Of a stretch of 64,000 nucleotides of DNA, positions 1 through 8,951 are shown in pieces. The first letter of the stretch is position 1. Each line of letters opens with the position of its first letter. The DNA lies in the NCBI GenBank assembly GCA_002706265.1, contig PAKU01000020.1, positions 56,816 through 120,815 on the forward strand, given 5' to 3'. The DNA is from Polycyclovorans sp. Its GTDB lineage: Bacteria > Pseudomonadota > Gammaproteobacteria > Nevskiales > Nevskiaceae. Position numbers and translations under genes: made by a program. The notes under the pieces are model-generated. The model was not told the DNA's origin. It searched no databases and was given only the letters and a program-made list of their open reading frames with translations.

Positions 1-781
1 TGTCGGCGTTGTGCATGCGGATGCAGCCATAGCTGGCGGCAAGACCGATGGATGCCGGGTTGTTGGTGCCGTGAATGCCGATGCGGTCCTGCAATTGCAC
101 GAAGATGTCGCCCAGCGGGTTGTCAGGTCCGGGCGGCACCACCGGCGGCAGCGGCTCCCCCCGGCGGGCGTGATCGCGCCGGATTGACGGCGTTGGGTAC
201 CACGCGGGCTGGTGGTGAATGTGCTCCACGGTGAAAGTCTGCAGGGGCGTCGGATTGTCGGGGGTGCCGACCGAGACCGGGTAGCTGCGCACCTGATCAT
301 CATCGACGCGCAGGTACAGACGCCTGGCGCCCCGATCGACGATCACCCGCAGCGCCGGATCGGGCCAGCGGTGCAGATCGTCGGGTTCGGGAGAAGGGGC
401 GGGCTGGGGCGTGGCCACCGGCATCGCTTGGGCATCGACGGTGATCGCCAGCCGGCCTTCGGCATCGCGCGTCTCGCGGTATTCGCGCATGCGCCATCCC
501 GCCTGCTGATAGACCCAGGCGAGGGTGTCGAAACGCCATTCGGCAGGATCCGCCAGGGCCTCGCCCGGCGGGGGTGGATGGGCCAGCACCCTGAGCAGCA
601 GCGGCCGGTCGACCGAATCCGGCAAGGGCGATGCGAAGACGATGCCGGGCATCGGGTCGGGCGCTTGCGACGATGCGACAGGCTGCGGCGTGGCGGCGCA
701 GCCGGCACACAGGCCGGCCAGCAGCATCACCCCCCAGGCAGCGGAGTCGCGAGTGCGATGCAGAAGTGAGTGTCGGCCCAT
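1..781 (-). CDS. L,D-transpeptidase (YkuD fold), predicted lipoprotein, C-terminus cut by window edge
   Basis: Makes 3-3 cross-links in peptidoglycan or anchors proteins to it, in the periplasm. Read on the minus strand from an ATG at 781. Residues 1-30 look like a signal peptide with basic and hydrophobic parts ending in LCAGC, a fair lipobox. About 80 residues of unassigned sequence follow, then a YkuD domain with the HGTNNPASIG segment and the catalytic SYGCIRM cysteine close to the window edge. About 260 codons are visible; the stop lies outside. The family call is secure from the active-site motif. The lipoprotein call is inference, and no clear ribosome binding site precedes the ATG. 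Confidence 0.9.
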   Translation of the reverse strand, partial: MGRHSLLHRTRDSAAWGVMLLAGLCAGCAATPQPVASSQAPDPMPGIVFASPLPDSVDRPLLLRVLAHPPPPGEALADPAEWRFDTLAWVYQQAGWRMREYRETRDAEGRLAITVDAQAMPVATPQPAPSPEPDDLHRWPDPALRVIVDRGARRLYLRVDDDQVRSYPVSVGTPDNPTPLQTFTVEHIHHQPAWYPTPSIRRDHARRGEPLPPVVPPGPDNPLGDIFVQLQDRIGIHGTNNPASIGLAASYGCIRMHNAD

Positions 782-860
782 GCGTGAAAGTGTAAGGGGT
801 CGAAGTTGCCGGGTCCGTCGATTGCGGCGCGGCGTTGCCAGTGGTCGCAGGGCGCCGGGG

Positions 861-2210
861 TCAGTCCAGCGATCGGGCGCGTTGGCCGGCCTCGGTCAGC
901 GCATTGCCGAAATCCACCAGGCGCGCCTCGACGGCGGCGGCGTCTTCGGCGGCGGGAAGCGCGGTGCGCGCTTCGCGGCAGACGATGGCGGCTTGCCGCT
1001 GCAGGGCGGCCCGGTCTTCGTCCCGCGTGCTGTGGCGGGCGATCAGGGTGAGCACCGCCATCAGACGCAGGGTCAGCGCGGTGTTGGGTCGTGCGACCTC
1101 GCGCAAGGGGTCGAGGGCCGAGTCCAGCACGACCGGAAACGACAGGTCAGCACGCCAGACGCGCAGACGGCGATGGGTGTCCCTGAGGCACCGGGACGGG
1201 CAGTCCAGCTGGATGAGCCGGGTCAGGGCCGAGCCGATGCGATCGACGCAGCTGATGGCCGTGATCGGGTCGTTGATGCCGGGCGACATGGCCCTGAGCG
1301 CCATCTCCACCAGCTGCGCGAGTGGAAAGCCGAGGTCCTGCTCAGACGTGCGCTGGTTGCCCACCACGAAGCAGCGGCTGATGCGGCCGGCCAGCGCCGC
1401 GTCGACGCGCTCACCCGGCCAGGCGTGCAGCAGCGGGTCGCCGCGGGTCAGGTAGTCGCCGGGGGTGGGGTGCACTTCAAGCACCAGATCGTGCGCGCAG
1501 GCCAGGCGCAGCAGGCTGTCGCCGTCAATGATCTGCAGATAGCCGTCACCGCGCGCGGCAACCCTTTTCGAGTTCGCCTGAAACCCGGCGGGCAAGGCCG
1601 CAGGGGCTTCGGGCTGCGGCGAGCGCGGGGCATTGCCGAAGCGGTCGATGCAGGCGTTGAGTTCGCGGCCCACACGGCCGACGACCTCGCTGCTCTGAAT
1701 CATCACCGAGACGTGGTGAATGAAGTAGATGAACACCCACAGGCTGGCGAGCGCGAACACCACGCCAATGGAGACCGACAATTGCGGCACGAACTCATCG
1801 CCCTCGGTGTGGCGGATGGTGCGCAACACCAGCAGGCAGTAGAAAAAGGTGGCGATGAAGGTGCCCAGCACCCACTGGTTGACGCGGTCGCGCATGAAAT
1901 TGCGCAGCAGTCGCGGCCCCAGCTGTGAGGAGGCCAGCGACAACGCGACCAGGGTCATCGAAAAAACCACCCCGGCAATGGTCATCATCGAACCCGCAAT
2001 GACGCTCAACACATCGCTGGCGCCGTCGGGGCCGCCGCCGTAAAGCCAGCCCTGCGCCCAGGACTGGGCTTCGATCCATCGGCTGGCCACACGGTCGTCC
2101 AGCCAGACGGTGGCAACTGCCAGCAGCCCGGCCGCGGCGGCCATCACCGACGGCAGGAACCAGAAACTCGACCTGAGCCGAATCAACCACTTGAGCAGTT
2201 GCGCCTTCAT
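861..2210 (-). CDS. DUF2254 family inner-membrane protein
   Basis: A 449-residue protein of the DUF2254 family, whose function is unknown. The N-terminal 180 residues hold about four hydrophobic membrane segments, with a conserved-looking stretch around VFSMTLVALSLASSQLGPR between the second and third. The C-terminal half is soluble and presumably cytoplasmic. The ATG at 2210 is chosen because the frame runs far upstream into the hemerythrin gene, and because GAGGA lies a few bases before this ATG. It begins 10 bases after the hemerythrin-like gene ends, on the same strand, so the two are probably co-transcribed. Confidence 0.85.
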   Translation of the reverse strand: MKAQLLKWLIRLRSSFWFLPSVMAAAAGLLAVATVWLDDRVASRWIEAQSWAQGWLYGGGPDGASDVLSVIAGSMMTIAGVVFSMTLVALSLASSQLGPRLLRNFMRDRVNQWVLGTFIATFFYCLLVLRTIRHTEGDEFVPQLSVSIGVVFALASLWVFIYFIHHVSVMIQSSEVVGRVGRELNACIDRFGNAPRSPQPEAPAALPAGFQANSKRVAARGDGYLQIIDGDSLLRLACAHDLVLEVHPTPGDYLTRGDPLLHAWPGERVDAALAGRISRCFVVGNQRTSEQDLGFPLAQLVEMALRAMSPGINDPITAISCVDRIGSALTRLIQLDCPSRCLRDTHRRLRVWRADLSFPVVLDSALDPLREVARPNTALTLRLMAVLTLIARHSTRDEDRAALQRQAAIVCREARTALPAAEDAAAVEARLVDFGNALTEAGQRARSLD

Positions 2211-2220
2211 GCCGCGATCC

Positions 2221-2679
2221 TCAGGAGGCGGCGAAGCTGCGGTGCATGCGGGCGTAGTCTTTGCGGTACTGGGCGGCCAGCGAAACCTTCTGTGCGTCGC
2301 TGAGAATCTTGCCGGAGACCTGGAAGAACTTCTTTTCTTCTTCGCGCAGGTGGTGATGCACCTTGTGCGACAGCTGCCGGGCGGTTTCGATCCAGGCCTC
2401 GTCGTGACCGTCGATGGACTGCAAGTCTTCCACGAGTTCATCGATCTGGTGATGCTCGTGCAGGGCATGACGCGATGACCACAGGCCCATGTCGTCCATC
2501 AACATGGGCACATACAGAAAGCGTTCTTCCGCAGCCTCGTGCGCCGCCATCTCGTGGCGCGTCTGGGTGAACAGGTCCAGACGCGCGCGCGTCCCGGGTT
2601 GGGTGCGCAGCAGCTTTCTGAACAGGCTGCGCTGTATTTCATGGCTTTCACGAAGGGCGTCGTAGAGGGTTTCTGACAT
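2221..2679 (-). CDS. hemerythrin HHE-domain protein
   Basis: A 152-residue four-helix protein expected to bind a di-iron centre with histidines and acidic residues. Visible ligand clusters are HEIQ near residue 13, HEMAAHEAAEE in the second helix, HEHHQIDEL in the third and HKVHHHLREEEKKFF in the fourth. Such proteins bind oxygen or nitric oxide, or act in iron and stress responses; which applies here cannot be told from sequence. ATG start with AGGAAG upstream. It is the first gene of a probable two-gene unit with the DUF2254 membrane protein and is divergent from malate synthase. Confidence 0.88.
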   Translation of the reverse strand: MSETLYDALRESHEIQRSLFRKLLRTQPGTRARLDLFTQTRHEMAAHEAAEERFLYVPMLMDDMGLWSSRHALHEHHQIDELVEDLQSIDGHDEAWIETARQLSHKVHHHLREEEKKFFQVSGKILSDAQKVSLAAQYRKDYARMHRSFAAS

Positions 2680-2834
2680 GGCGAGCTTCCTGGTAAGGGG
2701 GCGGTTGAAATGGGCCGGAGCGTGGGGCGCACCGGGGACGGATACTGAATGCGGGTCCCGTGCCTGTGTTCTTCGATGCGAAACGCTTCAGCGCATTTGT
2801 CGGGTTTTTAGCATCGTGATACCGACCCTTCGAT

Positions 2835-2840
2835 TAAAAT
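2835..2840 (+). promoter_or_regulatory. possible -10 element (TAAAAT) for glcB
   Basis: TAAAAT lies 66 bases before the glcB ATG in the 227-base divergent region (2680-2906). I see no convincing -35 hexamer at the expected spacing, so this is a weak call. Confidence 0.3.
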
Positions 2841-2906
2841 AGCGGCGTTCTCGCGCCGCTGGCGGCTGCGACGTCATTCATTTGTTCATCCCTCAGGACC
2901 CCTGCC

Positions 2907-5078
2907 ATGACCCAATCCGTTGCCGTTGGCGGCCTCAACATCAATGCCGACCTCAAAGCGCTGATCGACAGCGAGATCTGCCCGGGGACCGGTGTCGCGC
3001 CGGATCATTTCTGGTCGTCGTTCGAGGCCATCATCAATGAATTCACACCGCGCAACCGTGCATTGCTGGCGCATCGCGACGCGTTGCAGACGCAGATCGA
3101 CGACTGGCACAAGGCCCGCAAGGGTCAGCCGCATGACGCGGCCGCCTACAAGGCCTTTCTGGGCGAGATTGGCTACCTGCAGCCCGAGCCGGCCGACTTT
3201 GTCATCGACACCCGCAACGTCGACACCGAGATCGCCGAACAGGCGGGGCCGCAGTTGGTGGTGCCGGTCAAGAACGCGCGCTATGCCCTGAATGCGGCCA
3301 ACGCGCGCTGGGGCAGCCTGTACGACGCGCTGTACGGCTCCGATGTGATTCCCGAAACCGATGGTGCCGAGCGGGCCGGCGGCTACAACCCCAAGCGGGG
3401 CGCCAGGGTGATCGCCTTTGCCCGGGCGCATCTCGACACCGCGGCGCCCTTGGCGACCGGCCGCCATGCCGATGCCAAGGCCTACGCCATCGTCAACGGC
3501 GCGCTGCAGGTGACCCTGGCCGACGGCGCCACCACGGGCCTCGCGCACCCTGAAAAATGCGTGGCTTATTCGGGCGATGCCGCGTCTCCCAGCGCGGTGC
3601 TGCTGAAGAACAACGGTCTGCACATTGAAATACAGATCGACCCGCAAAGCCCCATCGGCGCCACCGACGCTGCGGGCGTCAAAGACCTGCTGGTCGAGGC
3701 CGCCATCACCACCATCATGGACTGCGAGGATTCGGTCGCCGCCGTCGATGCCGAAGACAAGATCGAGGTCTACCGCAACTGGCTGGGCCTGATGAAAGGC
3801 ACGCTGGAAGAGCAGGTGCAGAAGGGCGGCAAGACCCTCACCCGGCGCCTCAGCGAAGACCGCTTCTACACGGCGCTGGACGGCGGTGAGCTGCGCCTGC
3901 CGGGCCGCAGCCTGCTGTTCGTGCGCAATGTGGGCCACCTGATGACCAACCCCGCCATTGTCGACAGGCACGGCAGGGAAGTCTTCGAGGGCATCATGGA
4001 CGGCATGGTCACCGTGCTGGCCGCGATGCACGACCTCAAGGCCGACAAGACCCGGCGCGACCACAAGGGCAACTCGCGCGCCGGCTCGGTGTACATCGTC
4101 AAGCCGAAGATGCACGGGCCCGACGAAGTGGCCTTTGCCAATGACCTGTTCGCCGCCATCGAGAAGGCGCTGGGGCTGCCCGCGTACACGCTGAAAATCG
4201 GCATCATGGACGAGGAGCGCCGCACCACCGTGAACCTCAAGGCCTGCATTCTGGCCGCCCGGCACCGGGTGGTGTTCATCAACACCGGGTTCCTCGACCG
4301 CACCGGCGACGAGATCCACACCTCGATGCACGCCGGACCCATGGTCGCCAAGACCCAGATGAAGCAGCAGACCTGGATCACCGCCTACGAAGACTGGAAC
4401 GTGGATGTGGGCATCCGCTGCGGCCTGCCGGGCAAGGCGCAGATCGGCAAGGGCATGTGGGCCATGCCCGACGAGATGGCGGCCATGCTCAAGCAGAAGA
4501 TCGGTCATCCCATGGCAGGGGCGACCACCGCGTGGGTGCCGTCGCCCACCGGCGCCACCCTGCACAGCACCCATTACCACCAGGTGGACGTGTTTGCGCG
4601 CATCGAAGAATTGCGCAGCCGGCCGCAGGCCAAGGTTGATGACCTGCTCTGCATTCCGCTGGGAGAGCGACCCTCGATGACAGAGGTGCGGCGCGAGCTG
4701 GACAACAGCGCGCAGACCATTCTGGGCTACGTGGTGCGCTGGATCGACCAGGGCGTGGGCTGCTCCAAAGTCCCCGACATCAACGACGTGGGGCTGATGG
4801 AAGACCGCGCCACCCTGAGGATTTCCAGCCAGCACATCGCCAACTGGTTGCTGCATGGATGCTGTACAAAAGATCAGGTCCTCGAAACCTTCGAGCGCAT
4901 GGCCGAGATCGTCGACCGTCAGAACGCTGGGGATCCCGCCTATCAGCCCATGGCGCCGGGATTTGGCGGCACTGCCTTCAAGGCCGCGCTGGCGCTGGTG
5001 TTCGAGGGGTGTGAACAGCCCAGCGGCTACACCGAGCCCCTGCTGCACGCCTACCGTCTGAAGCGCAAGGCGGCCTGA
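2907..5078 (+). CDS. glcB: malate synthase G
   Basis: Condenses glyoxylate with acetyl-CoA to give malate in the cytoplasm, allowing growth on two-carbon units and fatty acids. The 723-residue length matches the monomeric G isoform rather than the roughly 530-residue A isoform. Family-typical stretches include [15 protein letters not shown], which carries acidic residues near the Mg site, and the C-terminal [20 protein letters not shown] segment. ATG start with a CAGGA ribosome binding site about 8 bases upstream. No isocitrate lyase gene lies in this window. It is transcribed away from the hemerythrin-like gene. Confidence 0.97.
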   Translation: MTQSVAVGGLNINADLKALIDSEICPGTGVAPDHFWSSFEAIINEFTPRNRALLAHRDALQTQIDDWHKARKGQPHDAAAYKAFLGEIGYLQPEPADFVIDTRNVDTEIAEQAGPQLVVPVKNARYALNAANARWGSLYDALYGSDVIPETDGAERAGGYNPKRGARVIAFARAHLDTAAPLATGRHADAKAYAIVNGALQVTLADGATTGLAHPEKCVAYSGDAASPSAVLLKNNGLHIEIQIDPQSPIGATDAAGVKDLLVEAAITTIMDCEDSVAAVDAEDKIEVYRNWLGLMKGTLEEQVQKGGKTLTRRLSEDRFYTALDGGELRLPGRSLLFVRNVGHLMTNPAIVDRHGREVFEGIMDGMVTVLAAMHDLKADKTRRDHKGNSRAGSVYIVKPKMHGPDEVAFANDLFAAIEKALGLPAYTLKIGIMDEERRTTVNLKACILAARHRVVFINTGFLDRTGDEIHTSMHAGPMVAKTQMKQQTWITAYEDWNVDVGIRCGLPGKAQIGKGMWAMPDEMAAMLKQKIGHPMAGATTAWVPSPTGATLHSTHYHQVDVFARIEELRSRPQAKVDDLLCIPLGERPSMTEVRRELDNSAQTILGYVVRWIDQGVGCSKVPDINDVGLMEDRATLRISSQHIANWLLHGCCTKDQVLETFERMAEIVDRQNAGDPAYQPMAPGFGGTAFKAALALVFEGCEQPSGYTEPLLHAYRLKRKAA

Positions 5079-5100
5079 TCAGTCACCGGGCGGGGCGCGC

Positions 5101-5120
5101 CGGGTCATCGGCGCGACCCG
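5101..5120 (+). terminator. weak inverted repeat after glcB
   Basis: CGGGTC and GACCCG flank an 8-base loop in the short gap between the convergent glcB and the small membrane-protein gene. There is no T-run, so if it terminates transcription it is not a classic intrinsic terminator. Confidence 0.25.
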
Positions 5121-5135
5121 TCCAGAGGGTGGCGA

Positions 5136-5375
5136 TCAGTGGAGGTCGATCGTGGTGCTGAGCCTCAGCGTCAGGGGCGGGTTGCGCGGGGTGGCCGCGT
5201 CGCCGGATGGGGCCGGTCTGGCGACTGCCGGCGCATCGGCGTAGGCCAGATCGACCAGGGCAGTGCTGCCATTGAAGGTCAACACCAGTCCGGCGATCAC
5301 GCCGACACCCAGTGCGGCGCCGAGCTGCCGGCGCTGAACCCGGCGCAGGCTGTCTTGATGGTAGATTTTCAACAT
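5136..5375 (-). CDS. small single-pass membrane protein, unknown function
   Basis: A 79-residue protein. A basic N-terminus (MLKIYHQDSLRRVQRRQ) is followed by one hydrophobic segment (residues 18-34) and a proline/alanine-rich tail. The ATG at 5375 is supported by an AGGAG ribosome binding site 8 bases upstream, which is strong for this genome. The hydrophobic segment could be an uncleaved signal anchor or a signal peptide ending near YADA. I do not recognise the family. It stands alone, convergent with glcB and divergent from the helicase. Confidence 0.6.
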   Translation of the reverse strand: MLKIYHQDSLRRVQRRQLGAALGVGVIAGLVLTFNGSTALVDLAYADAPAVARPAPSGDAATPRNPPLTLRLSTTIDLH

Positions 5376-5498
5376 GCCCGATCTCCTGAAGAGTGACGAT
5401 GGACGGCGGCGAGCAGCCTCCCTGATCGGCGGCGTCGATGCCAGCGCAAAACCGGGGTCTTCGACCGGCGGCCGTGTCGAGCGGCAGAACGGTCGTTG

Positions 5499-7820
5499 AT
5501 GGCCCCGAGCGCCGGCAAGCCGGCACGACCCCCGCGGCAGTCGGTGCCGGTCAAGTCGTTTTGCGCGTTCGTGGCCAAGACCGGCGATCTGGACCTGCGC
5601 TTCACGCCCGTGCCCACGCCCGAGCAGGGCATGGCCGGGCACAAGGCCGTGGTCTATGCGCGGCATTCAGCCTATGCCGCCGAGGTGGCGGTTGAGGGGG
5701 TGATCGACGGCCTGCATCTGCGGGGCCGTATCGACGGTCTGGACGCCGAGGCCGCAACCCTCGACGAGATCAAGACCCATCGCGGGGCAGTGGACCGCAT
5801 CCCCGCCAATCACACCGCGCTGCACTGGGCGCAGCTGCGCACCTACGGCGCGCTGTACGGCCGCGCCCAGGGGCTCGATCAGCTGACCTTGCGGCTGTGC
5901 TACTACGACATTGACGAGCGTCGCGAAACGCAGTTCACCACCGTGGCTTCGGTGGAGGCGCTCGAAAGCGAATTGCGCGAACGCGTGCAGCACTACAAGC
6001 ACTGGATGGCGCAGCAGCGCGCCCACCTGCAGCGCCGCGACACGATGCTCGATGGCCTGGCATTTCCGCACGCCAGCGTCGCCGAGGGGCAGGCGCAATT
6101 GATGGCCGCCGTCACCGCGACGCTGGAACAGGGCGGGTCGCTCATGGCCCAGGCACCGACCGGCGTGGGCAAGACGATTGGCGTGCTCTTTCCCGCGCTC
6201 AAGGCGCTGGCGGGCCCGGTGGACAAGGTCTTCTACCTCACCGCCAGGAACGCGGTGCAGGGCGAAGTCGACAAGGCGCTGCGCAGTCTGACGGTGGAGG
6301 GCAAACCTCTGCCGCTGCGGGTGTTGCTGCTGTCGGCCAAGGCGCGCGCCTGTGTCTATCCCGATCGCGCCTGCCATGGTGACTCGTGCCCGCGCGCCAA
6401 GGGTTTTTACGATCGCCTGCCGGCCGCGCGCGAGGCCGCCCAGCAGATGTCGCGACTGGACCTGCAGGGTCTGAACGCCGTGGCGCAGACGCATCAGGTC
6501 TGCCCTTATTTTCTGGGGCAGGAGATGGCGCGCTGGGCCGACCTGATGATCGGCGACGTCAATTACTACTTCGACGGCAGCGCCATTCTCCACGCGCTGA
6601 CCGAGCAGCAAGGCTGGCGCGTGGCGGTGCTGGTGGACGAGGCGCACAACCTCGTGGACCGGGCACGGGCGATGTACTCGGCCCGCCTGTCGCAGGACAC
6701 GATGCGGCAGGTGGCGCGCGGCGTCGCCGGCAGCCTGAAGAGCGCCCTTGCGGAGATCGACGGCGCCCTGATCGCGATGCGCGCGTTCTGCACGCTCAAT
6801 GACGTGATGCCCAGCGAGCCGCCGCGGCGGCTGCGCGACGCGCTGACCCAGGCGATTCGCCAGATTGGCCGCTGGTTTGCCGACGATGCCGGTCGTCACG
6901 ACGGTCCGCTGCTGGATTTTTACTTCGAGCTGATCGGTTTGCAGCGTCTGGCGGAACGCTACGACAGCCATTCGCTGTGTGAGGTCACCGAAGGCGAAGG
7001 CGCGCCGCAAGATTTGCTGCAGGAGCCGACCATCACCTTCAATCTGCACAACGTGGTGCCCGCGCCGCACCTGCTGCCGCGCCTGCGTGCAGCGCACGCG
7101 GTGATCGCGTTCTCGGCCACGCTTGCGCCCCAGGCGTATCACCGGCGGATGCTGGGACTGGCCGACGACACCGCGTTCTGTGACGTGCGCAGCGGCTTTG
7201 CGGCCGATCAACTGCAGGTGCGGCTGGTGCGTCACATCGCCACTGAGTACCGGGTGCGGCACCTGGCCGCGCGGCCCATCGCGCAGCTCATGGCCGACGC
7301 GTTCAATGAAGCGCCGGGCAACTACATGGCCTACTTCAGCAGTTTTGCCTATCTCAACCAGGTGGCGGCGGCCTTCGCCCGGCTGGCGCCGCAGGTCACG
7401 ACCGTGCGGCAGACCGCGCAGATGTCGCTGGATGATCGCCACGCGTTCTTGCGCCGGTTCACGGCCAGCAGTCGTCAGGTGGGGTTTGCCGTGCTGGGCG
7501 GCAGCTTCTCCGAGGGCGTCGATCTGCCCGGCAAGCGCCTGGTGGGCGCCTTCATCTGCAACCTGGGGCTGACGCCCTTCACCGACCTGAACGCGCGCAT
7601 GGCCCGGCAGGTGGATGAAGCCTTCGGTGCGGGCAGTGGCCAGCGCTATGTCTATCTTTACCCGGCCATACAGAAGGTCGTGCAGGCGGTGGGGCGCGTG
7701 GTGCGCACCGCGACTGACCGCGGCACGGTGTATCTGATCGACCGCCGCTTCGGTGACGCGGCGGTGCAAGAACTGCTGCCGCCGAGCTGGCAGCTCACGC
7801 ACTGGCCCGCGCCGCGATAA
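5499..7820 (+). CDS. PD-(D/E)XK nuclease fused to an XPD/DinG-type DNA helicase
   Basis: About 773 residues. The N-terminal 130 residues carry a RecB/Cas4-like nuclease signature: GRIDGLD (Asp79), DEIKTHRG (Glu90, Lys92) and QLRTY (Gln112, Tyr116). The rest is a superfamily 2 helicase with Walker A APTGVGKT near residue 222, a VDEAHN box near 382, and a four-cysteine iron-sulfur pattern (ACVYPDRACHGDSC, later VCPYF) like XPD and DinG. The C-terminal VQAVGRVVRT is the arginine-finger motif VI. A role in DNA repair or structure processing is inferred. The start is uncertain: ATG 5499, TTG 5496 or GTG 5544, none with a clear ribosome binding site. truD follows 7 bases after the stop. Confidence 0.85.
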   Translation: MAPSAGKPARPPRQSVPVKSFCAFVAKTGDLDLRFTPVPTPEQGMAGHKAVVYARHSAYAAEVAVEGVIDGLHLRGRIDGLDAEAATLDEIKTHRGAVDRIPANHTALHWAQLRTYGALYGRAQGLDQLTLRLCYYDIDERRETQFTTVASVEALESELRERVQHYKHWMAQQRAHLQRRDTMLDGLAFPHASVAEGQAQLMAAVTATLEQGGSLMAQAPTGVGKTIGVLFPALKALAGPVDKVFYLTARNAVQGEVDKALRSLTVEGKPLPLRVLLLSAKARACVYPDRACHGDSCPRAKGFYDRLPAAREAAQQMSRLDLQGLNAVAQTHQVCPYFLGQEMARWADLMIGDVNYYFDGSAILHALTEQQGWRVAVLVDEAHNLVDRARAMYSARLSQDTMRQVARGVAGSLKSALAEIDGALIAMRAFCTLNDVMPSEPPRRLRDALTQAIRQIGRWFADDAGRHDGPLLDFYFELIGLQRLAERYDSHSLCEVTEGEGAPQDLLQEPTITFNLHNVVPAPHLLPRLRAAHAVIAFSATLAPQAYHRRMLGLADDTAFCDVRSGFAADQLQVRLVRHIATEYRVRHLAARPIAQLMADAFNEAPGNYMAYFSSFAYLNQVAAAFARLAPQVTTVRQTAQMSLDDRHAFLRRFTASSRQVGFAVLGGSFSEGVDLPGKRLVGAFICNLGLTPFTDLNARMARQVDEAFGAGSGQRYVYLYPAIQKVVQAVGRVVRTATDRGTVYLIDRRFGDAAVQELLPPSWQLTHWPAPR

Positions 7821-7827
7821 TGCCGCC

Positions 7828-8841
7828 ATGAACTTGCCTTATGCCCACGGCGGGCCGCCGCTGACCGCGCGATTGCGCAGCACGCCCGAAGATTTTCAGG
7901 TTGATGAGCTGCACGAGCGGGTGCCCGATGGCAGCGGCGACCACGTGTGGCTGGAGATTCGCAAGCGCGGGGCCAACACCGATTGGGTGGCGCGCGCGCT
8001 GGCGCGTCTGGCAGGCGTGCGGCCGGTGGACGTGGGCTACGCCGGCCTGAAGGACCGCGACGCCGTGACCACCCAGGTCTTCACCGTGCACCTGCCGGGG
8101 CGCGAGGCCCCCGACTGGTCGGCCTTGCCCGAGTCGGTGACGGTGCTGGCCGCGCACCGGCATCGCCGCAAGCTCAAGCGCGGCGCCTTGCAGGGCAACC
8201 GCTTCTGCATCGTGCTGCGCGACACGGTGGGCGATGCGGCCGAGGCCGAAGCGCGCCTGCAGGCCATCGCGCGTGATGGCGTGCCCAATTACTTCGGGGA
8301 CCAGCGCTTCGGCTTTGGTGGTGCCAACGTGGCCCGTGCCGAGGCCATGTTCGGTGGCAGGCCGGTGGATCGGGCGACGCGCTCCATCCTGCTCTCGGCC
8401 GCCCGCTCGCACCTGTTCAATGCGGTGCTGGCGCGCCGCGTGGCGTCGCGGCAGTGGCATCAAGCCCTGGCCGGTGAGATCTGGTCGCTGGCCGGCTCCC
8501 GTGCCTGGTTCGGCCCCGAGGCGTTCACCGAGGCGCTGGGGCAGCGGCTGGAAAGCGGTGACATTCACCCCTCCGGCCCGCTGTGGGGCCGCGGCGTGTT
8601 GCCGACGGCGGAGGCCGCGTTGGCGCTGGAGCGGGACGTGCTGGCGCCGTTCGACGTGCTCAAGGCCGGGCTGGAAGCGGCGGGCCTGGCCCAGGACCGG
8701 CGTGCGCTGCGGCTGCTGCCCGCCCATCTGCAATGGCGGTGGCGGGACGCGCACACGCTGCAGGTCGGCTTTGATCTGCCGCCCGGCTGCTATGCCACCG
8801 TGGTGCTGCACGAGCTGGCCGACACCGCGCGCCCTGAGTAA
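7828..8841 (+). CDS. truD: tRNA pseudouridine(13) synthase
   Basis: Converts uridine 13 of tRNA-Glu to pseudouridine. The 337-residue protein has the catalytic aspartate in AGLKDRDAVTTQ (Asp76), the KRGALQGNRF stretch and the NYFGDQRFG motif typical of TruD. Length is close to E. coli TruD (349). The ATG at 7828 lies 7 bases after the helicase stop. An alternative in-frame start inside the helicase gene would add residues not expected in the family. Confidence 0.95.
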   Translation: MNLPYAHGGPPLTARLRSTPEDFQVDELHERVPDGSGDHVWLEIRKRGANTDWVARALARLAGVRPVDVGYAGLKDRDAVTTQVFTVHLPGREAPDWSALPESVTVLAAHRHRRKLKRGALQGNRFCIVLRDTVGDAAEAEARLQAIARDGVPNYFGDQRFGFGGANVARAEAMFGGRPVDRATRSILLSAARSHLFNAVLARRVASRQWHQALAGEIWSLAGSRAWFGPEAFTEALGQRLESGDIHPSGPLWGRGVLPTAEAALALERDVLAPFDVLKAGLEAAGLAQDRRALRLLPAHLQWRWRDAHTLQVGFDLPPGCYATVVLHELADTARPE

Positions 8842-8915
8842 CCGTCGCTGCCGGGGCTTGGGCGACGGTCTGCCTCGTTGGGCGTGTGACACGGCGCGGC
8901 CGGCGGGGGCGCTGG

Positions 8916-8921
8916 TAGACT
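8916..8921 (+). promoter_or_regulatory. possible -10 element (TAGACT) for ffh
   Basis: TAGACT sits 30 bases before the ffh GTG in the 110-base gap after truD. A GTGACA hexamer upstream (8886-8891) resembles a -35, but the 24-base spacer is too long, so the pairing is doubtful. Confidence 0.35.
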
Positions 8922-8951
8922 TTCGCCCCTGATTCCACCAAGGCGGCACAC

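Noticed and set aside
2886..5048. 720-codon open frame antisense to glcB
   Set aside because: Codon pattern mirrors the malate synthase gene; the predicted product is His/Gly/Val-rich with no family motif. It is a shadow of high-GC coding sequence.
6300..6500. cysteine cluster in the helicase read as a Cas4 signature and hence a CRISPR locus
   Set aside because: The cysteines fall inside the helicase domain with XPD/DinG spacing, and no cas genes or repeats are present in the window.
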